Shown: positions 52,589 to 62,162 of the stretch, one piece after another | Layout: each line of letters opens with the position of its first letter | Numbering within the stretch: the stretch's first letter is position 1 | DNA from: Nitrosomonadales bacterium | GTDB lineage: Bacteria > Pseudomonadota > Gammaproteobacteria > Burkholderiales > Gallionellaceae | DNA: 64,000 nucleotides | Assembly: GCA_016235045.1 (NCBI GenBank) | Contig: JACRME010000033.1 | Coordinates: 124,001-188,000, forward strand | Reading direction: 5' to 3' | Notes under the pieces: model-generated | Told to the model about the DNA's origin: nothing | The model's database searches: none | Seen by the model: only the letters and a program-made list of their open reading frames with translations | Translations under genes and position numbers: made by a program

Positions 52589-52938
52589 TGAATCCGGCCG
52601 CATTGGGTATAAGATATGCATAACTGACAAGGGGTTGATGCCCATGCAAGATCGCAAACGGTGCAAAGCGCCAGCAATCACAATGGGCTGCGCCGTATCT
52701 CATGAGGCATATCGAAGGGCAAATTTCGGAAGGCGTGGGACAAGTTGATGCTGTGCTGCCGCTTCCGGCACCACACCGGGAGCGGTGATTTGTTGTGCCC
52801 GGGGCGCAGGCAAATACGATTTGTCCGTGGCTGTTGTTATCCCAGATGTTGTGATTGCATTTCCATTGGCAACTGCCTTCAATGATCAGAAATTGAATGC
52901 TGTGAAAAATAAAAGCAACAAAAAATACCAGGATTGAA
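52589..52938 (+). other. 350-bp leader before the sensor kinase, no gene seen
   Basis: GGGTATAAGATATG near 52604 could hold a -10. No supported coding frame. A pair of GC-rich inverted segments (GCTTCCGGCACC / CCGGGAGCGG, about 52760-52786) is the only structure. A long 5' leader of the kinase mRNA is possible. Confidence 0.4.
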
Positions 52939-54672
52939 ATGAACAAGTCCGAAATACAGCAGAACGTTCTGATGGGGCTCATCGTATTGGTCATGTTGGG
53001 GGCCCTGTGGTTCCTCTATGACAAAACCCAATCCGTCGATCTGCGCGAGCAGAACGAAGTGGTGGGCCTGCTGAACGAGGTGAAGGAAATCGACAGCCGC
53101 TGGGATATGGAAGTGCGGCGCGCGCGGATCGATCTTTCCAGCCGGGAAGCGCTTTTTGTGCGGGCCGATTCGGGCGAAAAAGCGCTGCGCGACATCACCC
53201 GTTTTGCCGGGCTGACTTCCAGCAAGGCGCTCAGGACCGGCCTGCCCGAACTCAGGAGCGCCATACAACTCAAATCCGACCTGGTGCAGCAATTCCTGTC
53301 CGAGAACCGGGCCAACAAGGCGACGCTGCAGGAGTTGGTAACAGCCGCGGCAGAATCAGCCGCCCAGCTCAAGGGAAAAAAATCGGCGGTGGCGCTCATG
53401 GAGGCATTGAACCAGCTGGATGAAGCCGCGCCGCAATATTTCCTGCATGGCGAAGCGGCGCAACGGGCCGTCTTGCAGGCCGCAATTGCGCAATTGGGTT
53501 CGATGCCGGCCGCAGGCAATGAAAAAGCAAGGCTGGAAAAAGCAGTGCAGGCGCTGCTGGATCAGGTTCCGCCCGAATTCGAGCATTTCGCCCAACTGGA
53601 GCGGTTGAGCACCGGGCCACGCCTGATCAATCTGACGCTGTCGTTCAACAGCGAACTGGAAGATATCTTCCAGGACAAAGAACGCTACCGGATATACCTG
53701 GTGTATTACACCTCCGCCTTGCTGGTGTTGCTGATCTATTTCGGGGCCAAGCTGAAAACCGCCAACCAGACCCTGGAACACCGGGTCGAGGAGCGCACCC
53801 GCGAATTGTCGGATGCGTTGAAACACCTCAAGGAATCCGAGGCGCAATTGATCCAGTCGGAGAAGATGTCTTCGCTGGGACAGATGGTGGCGGGCGTCGC
53901 ACACGAAATCAATACGCCGCTGGCTTATGTCAAGAACAGCCTGGGCCGCGTCTCCGAGCAATTGCCGGGCATCGAGGAGGCGCTGGTTCATTGCGACAAG
54001 TTGCTGGAATTCCTGAAAGCGGGAAACGACCCGGAAGGCCTGTCGCGCGAGTTTCAGCTGACTGCCAACCAGGTCGGTGCGCTCAAGCAGCAGAACGTGC
54101 TGGAAGAACTGGACGCGCTGGTCAAGGACGGCCTTTATGGCACCGGGCAAGTGGCCGAGATTGTCGGCAATCTGAAGAATTTCAGCCGCCTTGACCGCAG
54201 CAAAGTCTCGCACTCCAATTTGAACGAAAATCTGAACAACACCCTGCTGCTGGCCAAGCACCTGCTCAAGTCCGTGACCGTGAACAAGAACTTCGGCGAG
54301 ATTCCGGACATCACCTGCGCCCCTTCGCAAATCAACCAGGTGCTCCTGAACCTCGTGACCAACGCGGTGCAGGCGATGCCGGGCGAACGCGGGACGCTTA
54401 CCCTGACATCGCGCCGCGATGGAGAAGGCGTTGCGGTCGATGTGCAGGATGACGGGGCGGGCATCCCGGCGGACGTGATTTCCAGGATTTTCGATCCCTT
54501 CTTTACGACCAAGGAAGTCGGCAAGGGTACCGGCCTGGGGCTGTCGATCTCGTACAAGATCGTGCAGGATCACGGCGGGAAAATCAGCGTCGAATCCGCG
54601 CCCGGCTCGGGCACCAAATTTACGGTGTGGTTGCCGCTGACACCGCCTGCCGAAGCTCAACTGGAGGGTTGA
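52939..54672 (+). CDS. membrane sensor histidine kinase with an all-helical periplasmic domain
   Basis: 577 residues. Helices at about 12-27 and 253-270 flank a periplasmic region of about 220 residues that looks entirely helical (DAHL-like, with RWDMEVRRARIDLSSRE). A cytoplasmic coiled coil (HRVEERTRELSDALKHLKES) leads to HisKA with VAGVAHEINTPLAYV (His about 321) and HATPase with NLVTNAVQAM, DDGAGIP and GTGLGLSIS. The next gene, 7 bp after its stop, encodes a kinase-receiver fusion that is its probable partner. Confidence 0.9.
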   Translation: MNKSEIQQNVLMGLIVLVMLGALWFLYDKTQSVDLREQNEVVGLLNEVKEIDSRWDMEVRRARIDLSSREALFVRADSGEKALRDITRFAGLTSSKALRTGLPELRSAIQLKSDLVQQFLSENRANKATLQELVTAAAESAAQLKGKKSAVALMEALNQLDEAAPQYFLHGEAAQRAVLQAAIAQLGSMPAAGNEKARLEKAVQALLDQVPPEFEHFAQLERLSTGPRLINLTLSFNSELEDIFQDKERYRIYLVYYTSALLVLLIYFGAKLKTANQTLEHRVEERTRELSDALKHLKESEAQLIQSEKMSSLGQMVAGVAHEINTPLAYVKNSLGRVSEQLPGIEEALVHCDKLLEFLKAGNDPEGLSREFQLTANQVGALKQQNVLEELDALVKDGLYGTGQVAEIVGNLKNFSRLDRSKVSHSNLNENLNNTLLLAKHLLKSVTVNKNFGEIPDITCAPSQINQVLLNLVTNAVQAMPGERGTLTLTSRRDGEGVAVDVQDDGAGIPADVISRIFDPFFTTKEVGKGTGLGLSISYKIVQDHGGKISVESAPGSGTKFTVWLPLTPPAEAQLEG

Positions 54673-54679
54673 CCTGCTC

Positions 54680-56569
54680 ATGAACGCTTCCCTTGGCAAA
54701 ATCGGCAAGTACGAAATACAGGGCGAACTCGGCAGCGGCGGCATGGGCACCGTCTACCGGGGATGGGATCCGGCGATCAACCGCGAGGTGGCGATCAAGG
54801 GCGTCAAGAAATACACGTTGCCGGCGGAAGAACGCGAAAGCGTATTGAGCCGCTTCCGCCAGGAAGCGCAGGCGGTCGGCCGGCTGGTGCATCCGCGCAT
54901 CGTGCAGATTTACGATTTCATCGAAGATGAGCATGCGGCCTACATCATCATGGAACTGGTGCATGGCAAGACGCTTTCCCAGCATCTGGCCGCCAGGGAA
55001 AAATTCGGCCTGCGCGAAGTCGCGCAAATCATCACGCAAACCCTGGACGGCATCGGCTATGCGCATGCGCAAGGCGTGATCCACCGCGACATGAAATCGG
55101 CGAACGTCATGATCAATAGCGACGGGCGCGTCAAGATCAACGATTTCGGCATTGCCCACATCGATACCTCGACGCTGACCAAGGTTGGCGACTTGATCGG
55201 CACGCCGTCCTACATGTCGCCCGAGCAATTCACCAGCCAGGAGGTCGACGGGACATCCGACCTGTACTCGATCGGGGTGATTGCCTATGAGCTGTTGACC
55301 GGCAGGAAGCCGTTTGTCGGCAGTCTTCCGGTGATCATGCAGCAGGTGGTGAATGCGGAGGCCGAGAAGCCTTCGTCCATCAATGACAAACTCTCGCCGG
55401 AGATCGACAAGGTTCTCGCCAAGGCCATGGCGAAGAATCCGCGCGACCGTTACCAGTCGGCGGGCGAGCTATCCGAAGCCTTCAAGGCGGCGATTCATGC
55501 CTCGCTCATGCTGGCCGAGCCGCAGCCCGCCGACATCACTCCCGACACTGCAAAATTGCTGAATGCCGCGCGCGGGCTGAAAATCGATTCCACCGGCGTC
55601 AACAGCGCCAACGCGGAAGAAGAAGCCTATGGCGACAGTCCCATCATTCTCGACCCGGGCCTGAAAAAGGCGCGCCTGCTGATCGTCGACGACGAAGAGC
55701 GCATCCTGAACGCGCTGAAATCGCTGTTCCGCCATCGCTATCACGTGTTTACCACCACCGACGGCAACAAGGCGCTGGACTTCCTGACCCGCTACCAGAT
55801 GCATGTCATCATCAGCGACCAGCGCATGCCCATCATGACCGGGGTGGAACTGTTGCGGCGCTCGCGGCAAATTTCCCCGCACAGCGTGCGCATCCTGCTG
55901 ACGGGCTATTCCGACCTGGCCGCCATGGTGGGCTCGATCAACGACGGCGAGGTCTACCGTTTCCTCAACAAGCCTTGGGACAACCAGGCGCTGCAAACCC
56001 TGGTGGGCGAGGCGGCCACGATCGCGCTCGAACTGGCCAACACCAAATCCGCGACGCTGGAGCTGCCCGAGAAAATGCAGGCCGGCGTGCTGGTGGTCGA
56101 CCGCGACGAAGAAGTGTTCGGCGTGGTGCGCGAACTGGTCGGCGGGCTTTGTCCGGTGCTGTATGCCGCCAACACCGATGCGGCCTTGGGCCAACTGCAA
56201 AAACACGAAATTGCGCTGGTGATCGCGGATGTCGAATCGAGCCAGGAGCAACTGACTTCCCTGCTCAAGCTGCTGAAACAGGAATACCCGAAAATCCTCT
56301 CCATCGTCACGACCAAGGCAAAAGATGCCGAACTGGTGATCGAGCTCATCAACCAGGCCCAGGTGTTCCGCATCCTCAACAAGCCGATCAACGTGGCGCT
56401 GCTGAAAGAGCATGTGCATGCCGCATTGCACCGTTATCTCACCTATGTGCAGGAGCCCAGACTGTTGCAGGCGCACAAGGTCGAGGCGCCCGAGCGTGTG
56501 CGCACTTCCAGTGCGGCGATCAATATCCTGAAAGGCCTGGGGCTGCTGCTCGGGCACTCAAAGCCGTAG
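54680..56569 (+). CDS. Ser/Thr protein kinase fused to two receiver domains
   Basis: 629 residues. Hanks-type kinase domain (about 8-275): GELGSGGMGTVYRG, catalytic Lys in VAIKGVKK, HRDMKSANVMI and DFGIAHID, so it should be active. A receiver domain (about 333-450) has LLIVDDEERILNAL and Asp in VIISDQRMPIMTG. A second receiver-like domain (about 470-590) keeps VLVVDRDEE and IADVESS, possibly degenerate. Phosphorelay from the upstream histidine kinase could gate Ser/Thr phosphorylation. No membrane helix. This joining of two phospho-signalling chemistries in one protein is uncommon. Confidence 0.9.
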   Translation: MNASLGKIGKYEIQGELGSGGMGTVYRGWDPAINREVAIKGVKKYTLPAEERESVLSRFRQEAQAVGRLVHPRIVQIYDFIEDEHAAYIIMELVHGKTLSQHLAAREKFGLREVAQIITQTLDGIGYAHAQGVIHRDMKSANVMINSDGRVKINDFGIAHIDTSTLTKVGDLIGTPSYMSPEQFTSQEVDGTSDLYSIGVIAYELLTGRKPFVGSLPVIMQQVVNAEAEKPSSINDKLSPEIDKVLAKAMAKNPRDRYQSAGELSEAFKAAIHASLMLAEPQPADITPDTAKLLNAARGLKIDSTGVNSANAEEEAYGDSPIILDPGLKKARLLIVDDEERILNALKSLFRHRYHVFTTTDGNKALDFLTRYQMHVIISDQRMPIMTGVELLRRSRQISPHSVRILLTGYSDLAAMVGSINDGEVYRFLNKPWDNQALQTLVGEAATIALELANTKSATLELPEKMQAGVLVVDRDEEVFGVVRELVGGLCPVLYAANTDAALGQLQKHEIALVIADVESSQEQLTSLLKLLKQEYPKILSIVTTKAKDAELVIELINQAQVFRILNKPINVALLKEHVHAALHRYLTYVQEPRLLQAHKVEAPERVRTSSAAINILKGLGLLLGHSKP

Positions 56570-56640
56570 TAAAATCGCGCCTGCCCGGTTTTGTGCACGC
56601 GCCGCTTGTCATGCCGCGCAAAATACGGTGAAATGCAGCG

Positions 56641-57024
56641 ATGGAAGACATTTCCCAATACCGCATCCAGGTTGCCGTGCAAGTGCGCTACCTCGCCGAC
56701 CAGTCGGATGAGGCCGATAACCGCCATGTGTTCGCGTATACCATCACGCTCACCAACGAGGGCGAGCACGCCGTGCAACTGCTCAGCCGCCACTGGATCA
56801 TCACCGATGCCAACAACCACGTGCAGGAAGTGAAGGGCAAAGGCGTGGTGGGCGAGCAGCCGGTGATCAAGCCGGGCCAGCATTTCGAGTACACCAGCGG
56901 CACCGTGCTGGCAACGCAAGTGGGAACCATGTCCGGCAGTTATAAAATGCAGGTGGTGGATGGCGGGGAGTTCTCCGTTCCCATCCCGCAATTCGTATTG
57001 AGCGTACCGCGCGTGCTGCACTGA
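56641..57024 (+). CDS. apaG: ApaG domain protein
   Basis: 127 residues, full family length: YRIQVAVQVRYLADQSDE, then HAVQLLSRHWIITDANN and FEYTSGTVLATQVGTMSGSY. ApaG is a small beta-sandwich protein linked to diadenosine-tetraphosphate and magnesium phenotypes in enterobacteria; its biochemical role is not settled. Confidence 0.96.
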   Translation: MEDISQYRIQVAVQVRYLADQSDEADNRHVFAYTITLTNEGEHAVQLLSRHWIITDANNHVQEVKGKGVVGEQPVIKPGQHFEYTSGTVLATQVGTMSGSYKMQVVDGGEFSVPIPQFVLSVPRVLH

Positions 57025-57110
57025 ATATCCGTACAATTTACCGACCCCGTGCTTATCGTGTCCAGACCTGGTGCCGACCGGTACCGGTTGCGTTGCGGGT
57101 GTCTTGAAGA

Positions 57111-58289
57111 ATGAGTGAAATGAAGAAAATTGCTTTGAACAAATCGATCTGGCTGGTGTTGGCGTTGAGCGTGTGGCTGGCAGCCTGCAAAACGACCCCG
57201 CCGGCGGAAGTCAGGATTCCGGTCGGCAAACCTGCGCCCGATTTCATGGTCAGCAAATGGGAGATGCTGCCGGATTGGCTGACCCAGGACTTGTCCGCCT
57301 CATGGCCGGCCTTGCAGCAAAGCTGCCGCGCGCTCAAGTTCAAACCGGTGTGGCTGCCCATTTGCGCCGCCGCCGCCAAGGTGCCGGAGGGCGACGCGGC
57401 GGCGCAGCGCGCGTTCTACGAAACCTGGTTCACGCCCTACCAGGTGTTCAACCCGGACGGCACCGATACCGGACTCGTCACCGGCTATTACGAGCCGCTG
57501 CTGCAGGGCAGCCGCACGCCCGGCAAGCGCTTTGCCTACCCGATCTACGGCCCGCCGGACGACATGCTCGATGTGGACATGGGCGAACTGTACCCGCAGT
57601 TCAGGGGCCAACGCGTGCGCGGCCGCCTGGTCGGCAAGCGCGTCGTCCCTTACTTCAACCGCGCCGAGATCGATGCCGGACAGGCGCCGGCGTTGCAAGG
57701 CCGCGAAATATTCTGGGTGGAAAATCCGGTCGAACTTTTCTTCCTGCAAATCCAGGGTTCCGGGCGTATCGAACTGGAAGACGGCACGCGCGTGAAGATC
57801 GGCTATGCCGAACAAAACGGCCATTCCTACGCGTCCATCGGCAAAAAGCTCGTCGACATGGGCGAACTCAAACTGGAAGAAGCCTCCATGCAGGGCATCA
57901 AGAACTGGGCCGAGAAGAATCCCGAGCGGCTGTTCACCCTGCTCGGACATAACCCCAGCTACGTCTTCTTCCGCGAATTGCCGGACACCCTCTCCGCCCC
58001 GCTGGGCGCATTGGGCGTGCCGCTCACCAACGAATACAGCATCGCAGTCGACCAGCGCACCATCCCGCTCGGCGTGCCGGTGTTCATTTCCACCACCCAG
58101 CCTAGCAGCACCGAACCGCTCAACCGCCTGATGTTTGCGCAGGATACGGGCGGCGCGATCAAAGGCGCGGTGCGCGCGGATTTCTTCTGGGGCTTCGGCG
58201 AATACGCTGCCGCGCGCGCCGGAAGCATGAAACAGTCCCTCCGCATGTGGGTGCTGTTTCCCCGGGGCGGAGAACCGGCGTTGAATTAG
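57111..58289 (+). CDS. mltA: membrane-bound lytic murein transglycosylase A
   Basis: 392 residues. Lipobox LAAC (about 21-24). MltA domain with TGYYEPLLQGSRTPGKRFAY, LFFLQIQGSGRIEL, and 3D domain with catalytic Asp in MFAQDTGGAIKGAVRADFFWG. It cleaves peptidoglycan to anhydromuropeptides at the outer-membrane face. A second ATG (MKKIALN) lies 3 codons in and may be the real start. Confidence 0.93.
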   Translation: MSEMKKIALNKSIWLVLALSVWLAACKTTPPAEVRIPVGKPAPDFMVSKWEMLPDWLTQDLSASWPALQQSCRALKFKPVWLPICAAAAKVPEGDAAAQRAFYETWFTPYQVFNPDGTDTGLVTGYYEPLLQGSRTPGKRFAYPIYGPPDDMLDVDMGELYPQFRGQRVRGRLVGKRVVPYFNRAEIDAGQAPALQGREIFWVENPVELFFLQIQGSGRIELEDGTRVKIGYAEQNGHSYASIGKKLVDMGELKLEEASMQGIKNWAEKNPERLFTLLGHNPSYVFFRELPDTLSAPLGALGVPLTNEYSIAVDQRTIPLGVPVFISTTQPSSTEPLNRLMFAQDTGGAIKGAVRADFFWGFGEYAAARAGSMKQSLRMWVLFPRGGEPALN

Positions 58290-58345
58290 CCCGCAACGCA
58301 ATCGAAGATTTCAACCCTTTCAACATCGATATTGGAGCACGACAC

Positions 58346-58768
58346 ATGTACAACACTTTCAAACCCGAACAGCCCATGGGTCTCATGGACTTCGTCCGTT
58401 CCGCCAAAGCCTGCATCAGGGAAATCACCCCGCAAGAGCTGCTCGACAAGCTCAACAACAAGGAAGACCTGCTGCTGATCGACGTGCGCGAACACGGCGA
58501 ATACGAGAACGGCCACATCAACGGCGCCCACCTGGTGCCGCGCGGCATCCTCGAAGCCGCCGCCGATCCGGCGTATCCCAAGCATGTGCCCGAACTGACC
58601 GCTGCCCGCGACCGTCAGGTTGTCGTGTATTGCGCGACCAGCGGACGTTCCGCGATGGCTGTCGCCGTGCTGCAGATGATGGGGTTCAGGAATGTGCTGA
58701 ATATGGCGGGGGGATATACCAAGTGGGTGGCGGATGGGATGCCGGAGATTCACGAGGCGACTTATTAA
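58346..58768 (+). CDS. single-domain rhodanese-like sulfurtransferase
   Basis: 140 residues. Rhodanese domain with LLIDVREHGEYENGHINGA and active-site loop VVYCATSGRSAMA (Cys about 95). Six-residue loop typical of sulfurtransferases rather than phosphatases. GGAG lies 9 bases before ATG 58346. Cytoplasmic. Confidence 0.9.
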   Translation: MYNTFKPEQPMGLMDFVRSAKACIREITPQELLDKLNNKEDLLLIDVREHGEYENGHINGAHLVPRGILEAAADPAYPKHVPELTAARDRQVVVYCATSGRSAMAVAVLQMMGFRNVLNMAGGYTKWVADGMPEIHEATY

Positions 58769-58797
58769 GTTTGGTTGTGCTTGTTGCACGAGCTTTC

Positions 58798-59103
58798 TAA
58801 ACCAACATCGTCGGGGGTAGCCCGACAGCTAGTCACTTTTTCTTGCTTCGCCAAAGAAAAAGTAACCAAAAAGAAGGCGCGCCCCGGCGCGCCGCCCCTG
58901 CTGGGTTCCCTCGATATTTCGCAAACAAGCGGGGCTGCGCAACTCGCCCTGGCGGGGCACACAAAACGTGCCCCACTGCGGAACTCGGACAGTGCTCGCC
59001 TAAACCTCCGCTTGTTTGCGAACTATCGAGACGGCGCACAGGGGATTGAAAAGCGAAACCCAAAAAACCAAACCGTAGAGTGGGCACTTTGTGCCCACTC
59101 TAC
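58798..59103 (+). repeat. ~300-bp dispersed element, left copy
   Basis: It begins TAAACCAACATCGTCGGGG, continues with TAGCCCGACAGCTAGTCAC and GCTTCGCCAAAGAAAAAG, and ends in GTGGGCACTTTGTGCCCAC. An inverted copy lies at 60198-60471. Together they frame the HEPN-like gene. Confidence 0.85.
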
Positions 59104-59104
59104 C

Positions 59105-60100
59105 TTATGGAGGCTGGAGTCTTGCCTCACCAGCTTTATTCCCCACCCACCTTGGTTTCTTTAGGAGAATAGAGGCATTATTGACCGATAATTCTTTCTT
59201 TAATCCTTGAGTGATTTCGAACACTACTTGCAATGCCACCCGATAAATTTCAATTGCTTCATCAATCGAAACATATTTTTCGCCATATCTGTACTGAATC
59301 GCGGTTTTCCAATGAGGCAATAACGGCAGTAGTGACGGTCTCAAGACAAGTCCGAATTTCTTTGCTTCTTCATACAAATCGTCTAAGCAATGGCCGTGCT
59401 TTTTTGTGTTGTTCTGATAGATGAAAACCTTAAAAGCTTTTTCTATGCACAAATGAAGTTCCCAACATCCGACAGCTACAGATGCTTGCTGTAAAGTCAA
59501 AATGTCTGAGATTGCTTTTTCAAAGTGCATCCACACGCTGGTTGCCATTGCCGTTGCTTCCTCGCAAAGACCAGAAGCAGAATGCAAATTAAGCTGTATG
59601 CTGCGACTCCAGTGCACAACATCTTTGATGCTGTCTAACAATAACTTCCTTTCATCAGGCTCTAAGTAATTCAAGTTTGGTTTCGATTGAAATAGCTCCA
59701 GAATATCTTCGTCGTCTTGTAACTTATCAGGAAAGGTAAGCCACGCAGTTTCACCTTCGACTTCTACGCGAGAAGTTGTTACTGGAATTGAAATTATTGT
59801 TGGCGTCAGATGAAGCATGACGATGCCGCTTAATTTATCTCTTGATGCATGACAAGAAGTTGAGCCATATCTATCTGCATACCATTCCTTAATTACATTG
59901 ACGATAACGCAAAACCATTCCTCATCTAAATAGTTTTCTTTAGAACCAGTATTTACATCGGCGATGGCGTCACGCACGAACCACATGGCTGATTTTAGCG
60001 GTCTCTCATGAATCGGAACATTGTCGTAAGACATGCGCTTGTCAAACAATTCCAGCCAGTGACGAGAAGCATCCAAAAATTCGCGATTGTTCACATGCAT
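59105..60100 (-). CDS. HEPN-like protein of unknown function
   Basis: 331 residues, clearly more AT-rich than its neighbours. The C-terminal half (about 200-305) resembles a HEPN fold: CWELHLCIEKAFKVFIYQNN, then HGHCLDDLYEEAKKFGL and a closing helix AIEIYRVALQVV. The canonical R-x4-6-H RNase motif is not evident (RYGEKYVSIDE instead). The N-terminal half has no recognised domain. No toxin-antitoxin partner is adjacent. Its composition, isolation and flanking inverted repeats suggest horizontal acquisition; a defence role is only a guess. Confidence 0.7.
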   Translation of the reverse strand: MHVNNREFLDASRHWLELFDKRMSYDNVPIHERPLKSAMWFVRDAIADVNTGSKENYLDEEWFCVIVNVIKEWYADRYGSTSCHASRDKLSGIVMLHLTPTIISIPVTTSRVEVEGETAWLTFPDKLQDDEDILELFQSKPNLNYLEPDERKLLLDSIKDVVHWSRSIQLNLHSASGLCEEATAMATSVWMHFEKAISDILTLQQASVAVGCWELHLCIEKAFKVFIYQNNTKKHGHCLDDLYEEAKKFGLVLRPSLLPLLPHWKTAIQYRYGEKYVSIDEAIEIYRVALQVVFEITQGLKKELSVNNASILLKKPRWVGNKAGEARLQPP

Positions 60101-60197
60101 GCCCTAACAAATAGAAAATTGAGGTCAGTATTTCGATGTGCTGGAGTTGAGCTAACTATATGCATCGCTCCTAGCACAAATGTAACACTTTCTATTC

Positions 60198-60471
60198 GAG
60201 TGGGCACGAAGTGCCCACGCCGTGGTTTTCGCTTTTCCTCCCCTGTGCGCCGCCGAGTAGCGCCGGCTGGTCTGGGAATTCTGACGAATATGTTTGTGCA
60301 CGTGGACGCGTAGCGGATCGCGCGAGTTTATGAGGAGGCCTGTCTGGTTGAGCAACGCAGGGAACCCCGAAGGGGCGGCGCGCTGGGGTCGCCTTTTCTT
60401 TTGTTACTTTCTTTTTGGCGAAGCAAAAGAAAGTGACTAGCTGTCGGGCTATCCCCGACGGTGTTGGTTTT
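60198..60471 (-). repeat. ~300-bp dispersed element, right inverted copy
   Basis: Read on the minus strand it repeats the left copy: AAACCAACACCGTCGGGGATAG..., GCTTCGCCAAAAAGAAAG, GCGCGCCGCCCC, then GGCGCACAGGGGA and GTGGGCACTTCGTGCCCAC. The central part differs. Confidence 0.85.
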
Positions 60472-60559
60472 AAAATGAGGCGGGAGTACAACGAGTGTTC
60501 CCCCACCCTAGCCCTCCCCCGGAGGGAGAGGGGACTGGAGGCGCTCGACCCGACCGGCC

Positions 60560-61705
60560 TTAAATACTCCTCAACGAACCCGGCTTCCCAAACAACCACC
60601 CCTGCCCATAATCGCAACCAAGTTCCAGCAGCGCCAGTCTTTCTTCTTCAATCTCGATCCCCTCCGCCACCACGTCCATCTTGAGCGAGTGGGCGAGGTC
60701 GACGGCGGCCTGGACGATCTTGGCGCTTTGGGGCGAGGAGAGCATCTGGTTGACGAAGCTGCGGTCTATTTTCATGGTGCCGATGGGGTAGCGGTGCAGC
60801 GAGTCGAGGCCGGAATGGCCGGTGCCGAAATCGTCCAGGGCGAGGGTGCTGCCGGCTTCGGTGAGTTTGGAGAGCAATTGCAGCGCGAGTTCGGGATTGT
60901 CGATGATGACGGTTTCGGTCAGTTCCAGCTTGAGTTCCTGCGCCGGCATCCGGTGGCGGCCGACGATGGTCTTCACGTCGCCGATGAAGCCGTCCCCGGT
61001 GAGTTGCGAGGGCGACAGGTTGACGCTGACGAAGGGTTTGTGGTGAACGATGCGTTCGCGCAGTGTCGGCCAGTCGAGGCAGGCGCGTTCCAGCGTCCAC
61101 AGCCCGATCTCGCGTATCTGTCCGGTCTGCTCCGCCACCCACAAAAAATCCAGCGGCGAGATCATGCCTTCGACCGGATGGTGCCAGCGGATCAGCGCTT
61201 CATAGCCCGAGATGCGTCCGCTGGAAAGGTCGCAGATGGGCTGGTAGTACATTTCGAACTGTTCCTCCCGCAAGGCTTCGGCGATGTCGTGCGCCAGACG
61301 CAATTGATGCGTGGCGACGCCGCGCGTCGCGTCGCGCCTGAAGGTGGTGGAGCGGGACGGGTCGAACGCGGGCTGGCCACGCGTGGAGCGATAACGCTCG
61401 AGGATGGTCAGCAGCAAATGGCGCACCACCGGGTCGGTCTTTTCCAGCAGTTCCTTCACCAGTTGGCGCGGGATGGGGATGAGCACCGTGTTCTCGACGG
61501 CGCGCACGGTCGCGGTGCGCGGCTGCTGGTCGATCAGCGCGATCTCGCCGAACAGTTCGCCCTTGTTGATCCGCGAGCGCTGCGTGCTGCTGACGCTTAC
61601 TTCGACGCTGCCCTCTTCGATCAGGTAGGCAGTGTTTCCCGGATCGCCTTCCTTGAAGATGATCTCTCCGGCCGGAAATATTTCGCGATGCAGATTCTTC
61701 AGCAC
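60560..61705 (-). CDS. cyclic-nucleotide-binding domain + EAL phosphodiesterase
   Basis: 381 residues. A cNMP-binding domain (about 1-115) has the phosphate-binding cassette GELFGEIALIDQQPRTATV. The EAL domain (about 140-375) keeps GYEALIRWHH, VNLSPSQL, LELTETVII, LDDFGTGHSGL, KIDRSFV and AEGIE, so c-di-GMP hydrolysis is expected. It would link cAMP (or another nucleotide) to c-di-GMP turnover. GTG 61705 is chosen because AGGAGG sits four bases upstream and the frame further up overlaps the preceding gene. Confidence 0.9.
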   Translation of the reverse strand: MLKNLHREIFPAGEIIFKEGDPGNTAYLIEEGSVEVSVSSTQRSRINKGELFGEIALIDQQPRTATVRAVENTVLIPIPRQLVKELLEKTDPVVRHLLLTILERYRSTRGQPAFDPSRSTTFRRDATRGVATHQLRLAHDIAEALREEQFEMYYQPICDLSSGRISGYEALIRWHHPVEGMISPLDFLWVAEQTGQIREIGLWTLERACLDWPTLRERIVHHKPFVSVNLSPSQLTGDGFIGDVKTIVGRHRMPAQELKLELTETVIIDNPELALQLLSKLTEAGSTLALDDFGTGHSGLDSLHRYPIGTMKIDRSFVNQMLSSPQSAKIVQAAVDLAHSLKMDVVAEGIEIEEERLALLELGCDYGQGWLFGKPGSLRSI

Positions 61706-61722
61706 GATACCTCCTGGCAGGA

Positions 61723-62061
61723 TTAATTTACGCTGTCGGGTTGCCAGCCGCCCGCGATTTTCTTGTTCCATTCGCGATCGAACGAATCGAATTGCATCTG
61801 CAATTCGTTCTTGCACTCGAGCGACCGGAGCGAGGTTGCAGGATGTGCGCAGTCATTGGGCTGGCTTAATTGTGCCTTCCATTTTCGCCAGGCCTGTTCT
61901 TTTGCCTCCTGCCAGACTGCGGCACGCTTTTCGGCGAAATGATTTTCAAAGGGGGAGGCAATCTGGTGGTACTGCGCAACCAGCACTTCCGGTTTGGTTG
62001 CCCACAAGATCAGGCCGGTCATCGCTATAGTCATGAGTATGACGAGGAACACAAAACGCAT
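61723..62061 (-). CDS. small membrane-anchored periplasmic protein, unknown
   Basis: 112 residues. N-terminal helix MRFVFLVILMTIAMTGLILW followed by a charged, Trp-rich helical region (WQEAKEQAWRKWKAQL) and two Cys (about 70 and 82). GGAGAATCC precedes the ATG. 18 bp upstream of the cNMP-EAL gene on the same strand, so probably cotranscribed. I do not recognise the family. Confidence 0.7.
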   Translation of the reverse strand: MRFVFLVILMTIAMTGLILWATKPEVLVAQYHQIASPFENHFAEKRAAVWQEAKEQAWRKWKAQLSQPNDCAHPATSLRSLECKNELQMQFDSFDREWNKKIAGGWQPDSVN

Positions 62062-62162
62062 CTGGATTCTCCATGTTGAAGCACTTGGCCAGTTGATGCC
62101 TGGCGACGGACGGACACTAATTCAGCCGCGGCAATCGGTCAATATGCCGAACGGCCAACGAG

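Noticed and set aside
52633-52750. 36-codon frame starting MPMQDRKRCK in the kinase leader
   Set aside because: Weak ribosome-binding site, no domain, too short to separate from chance.
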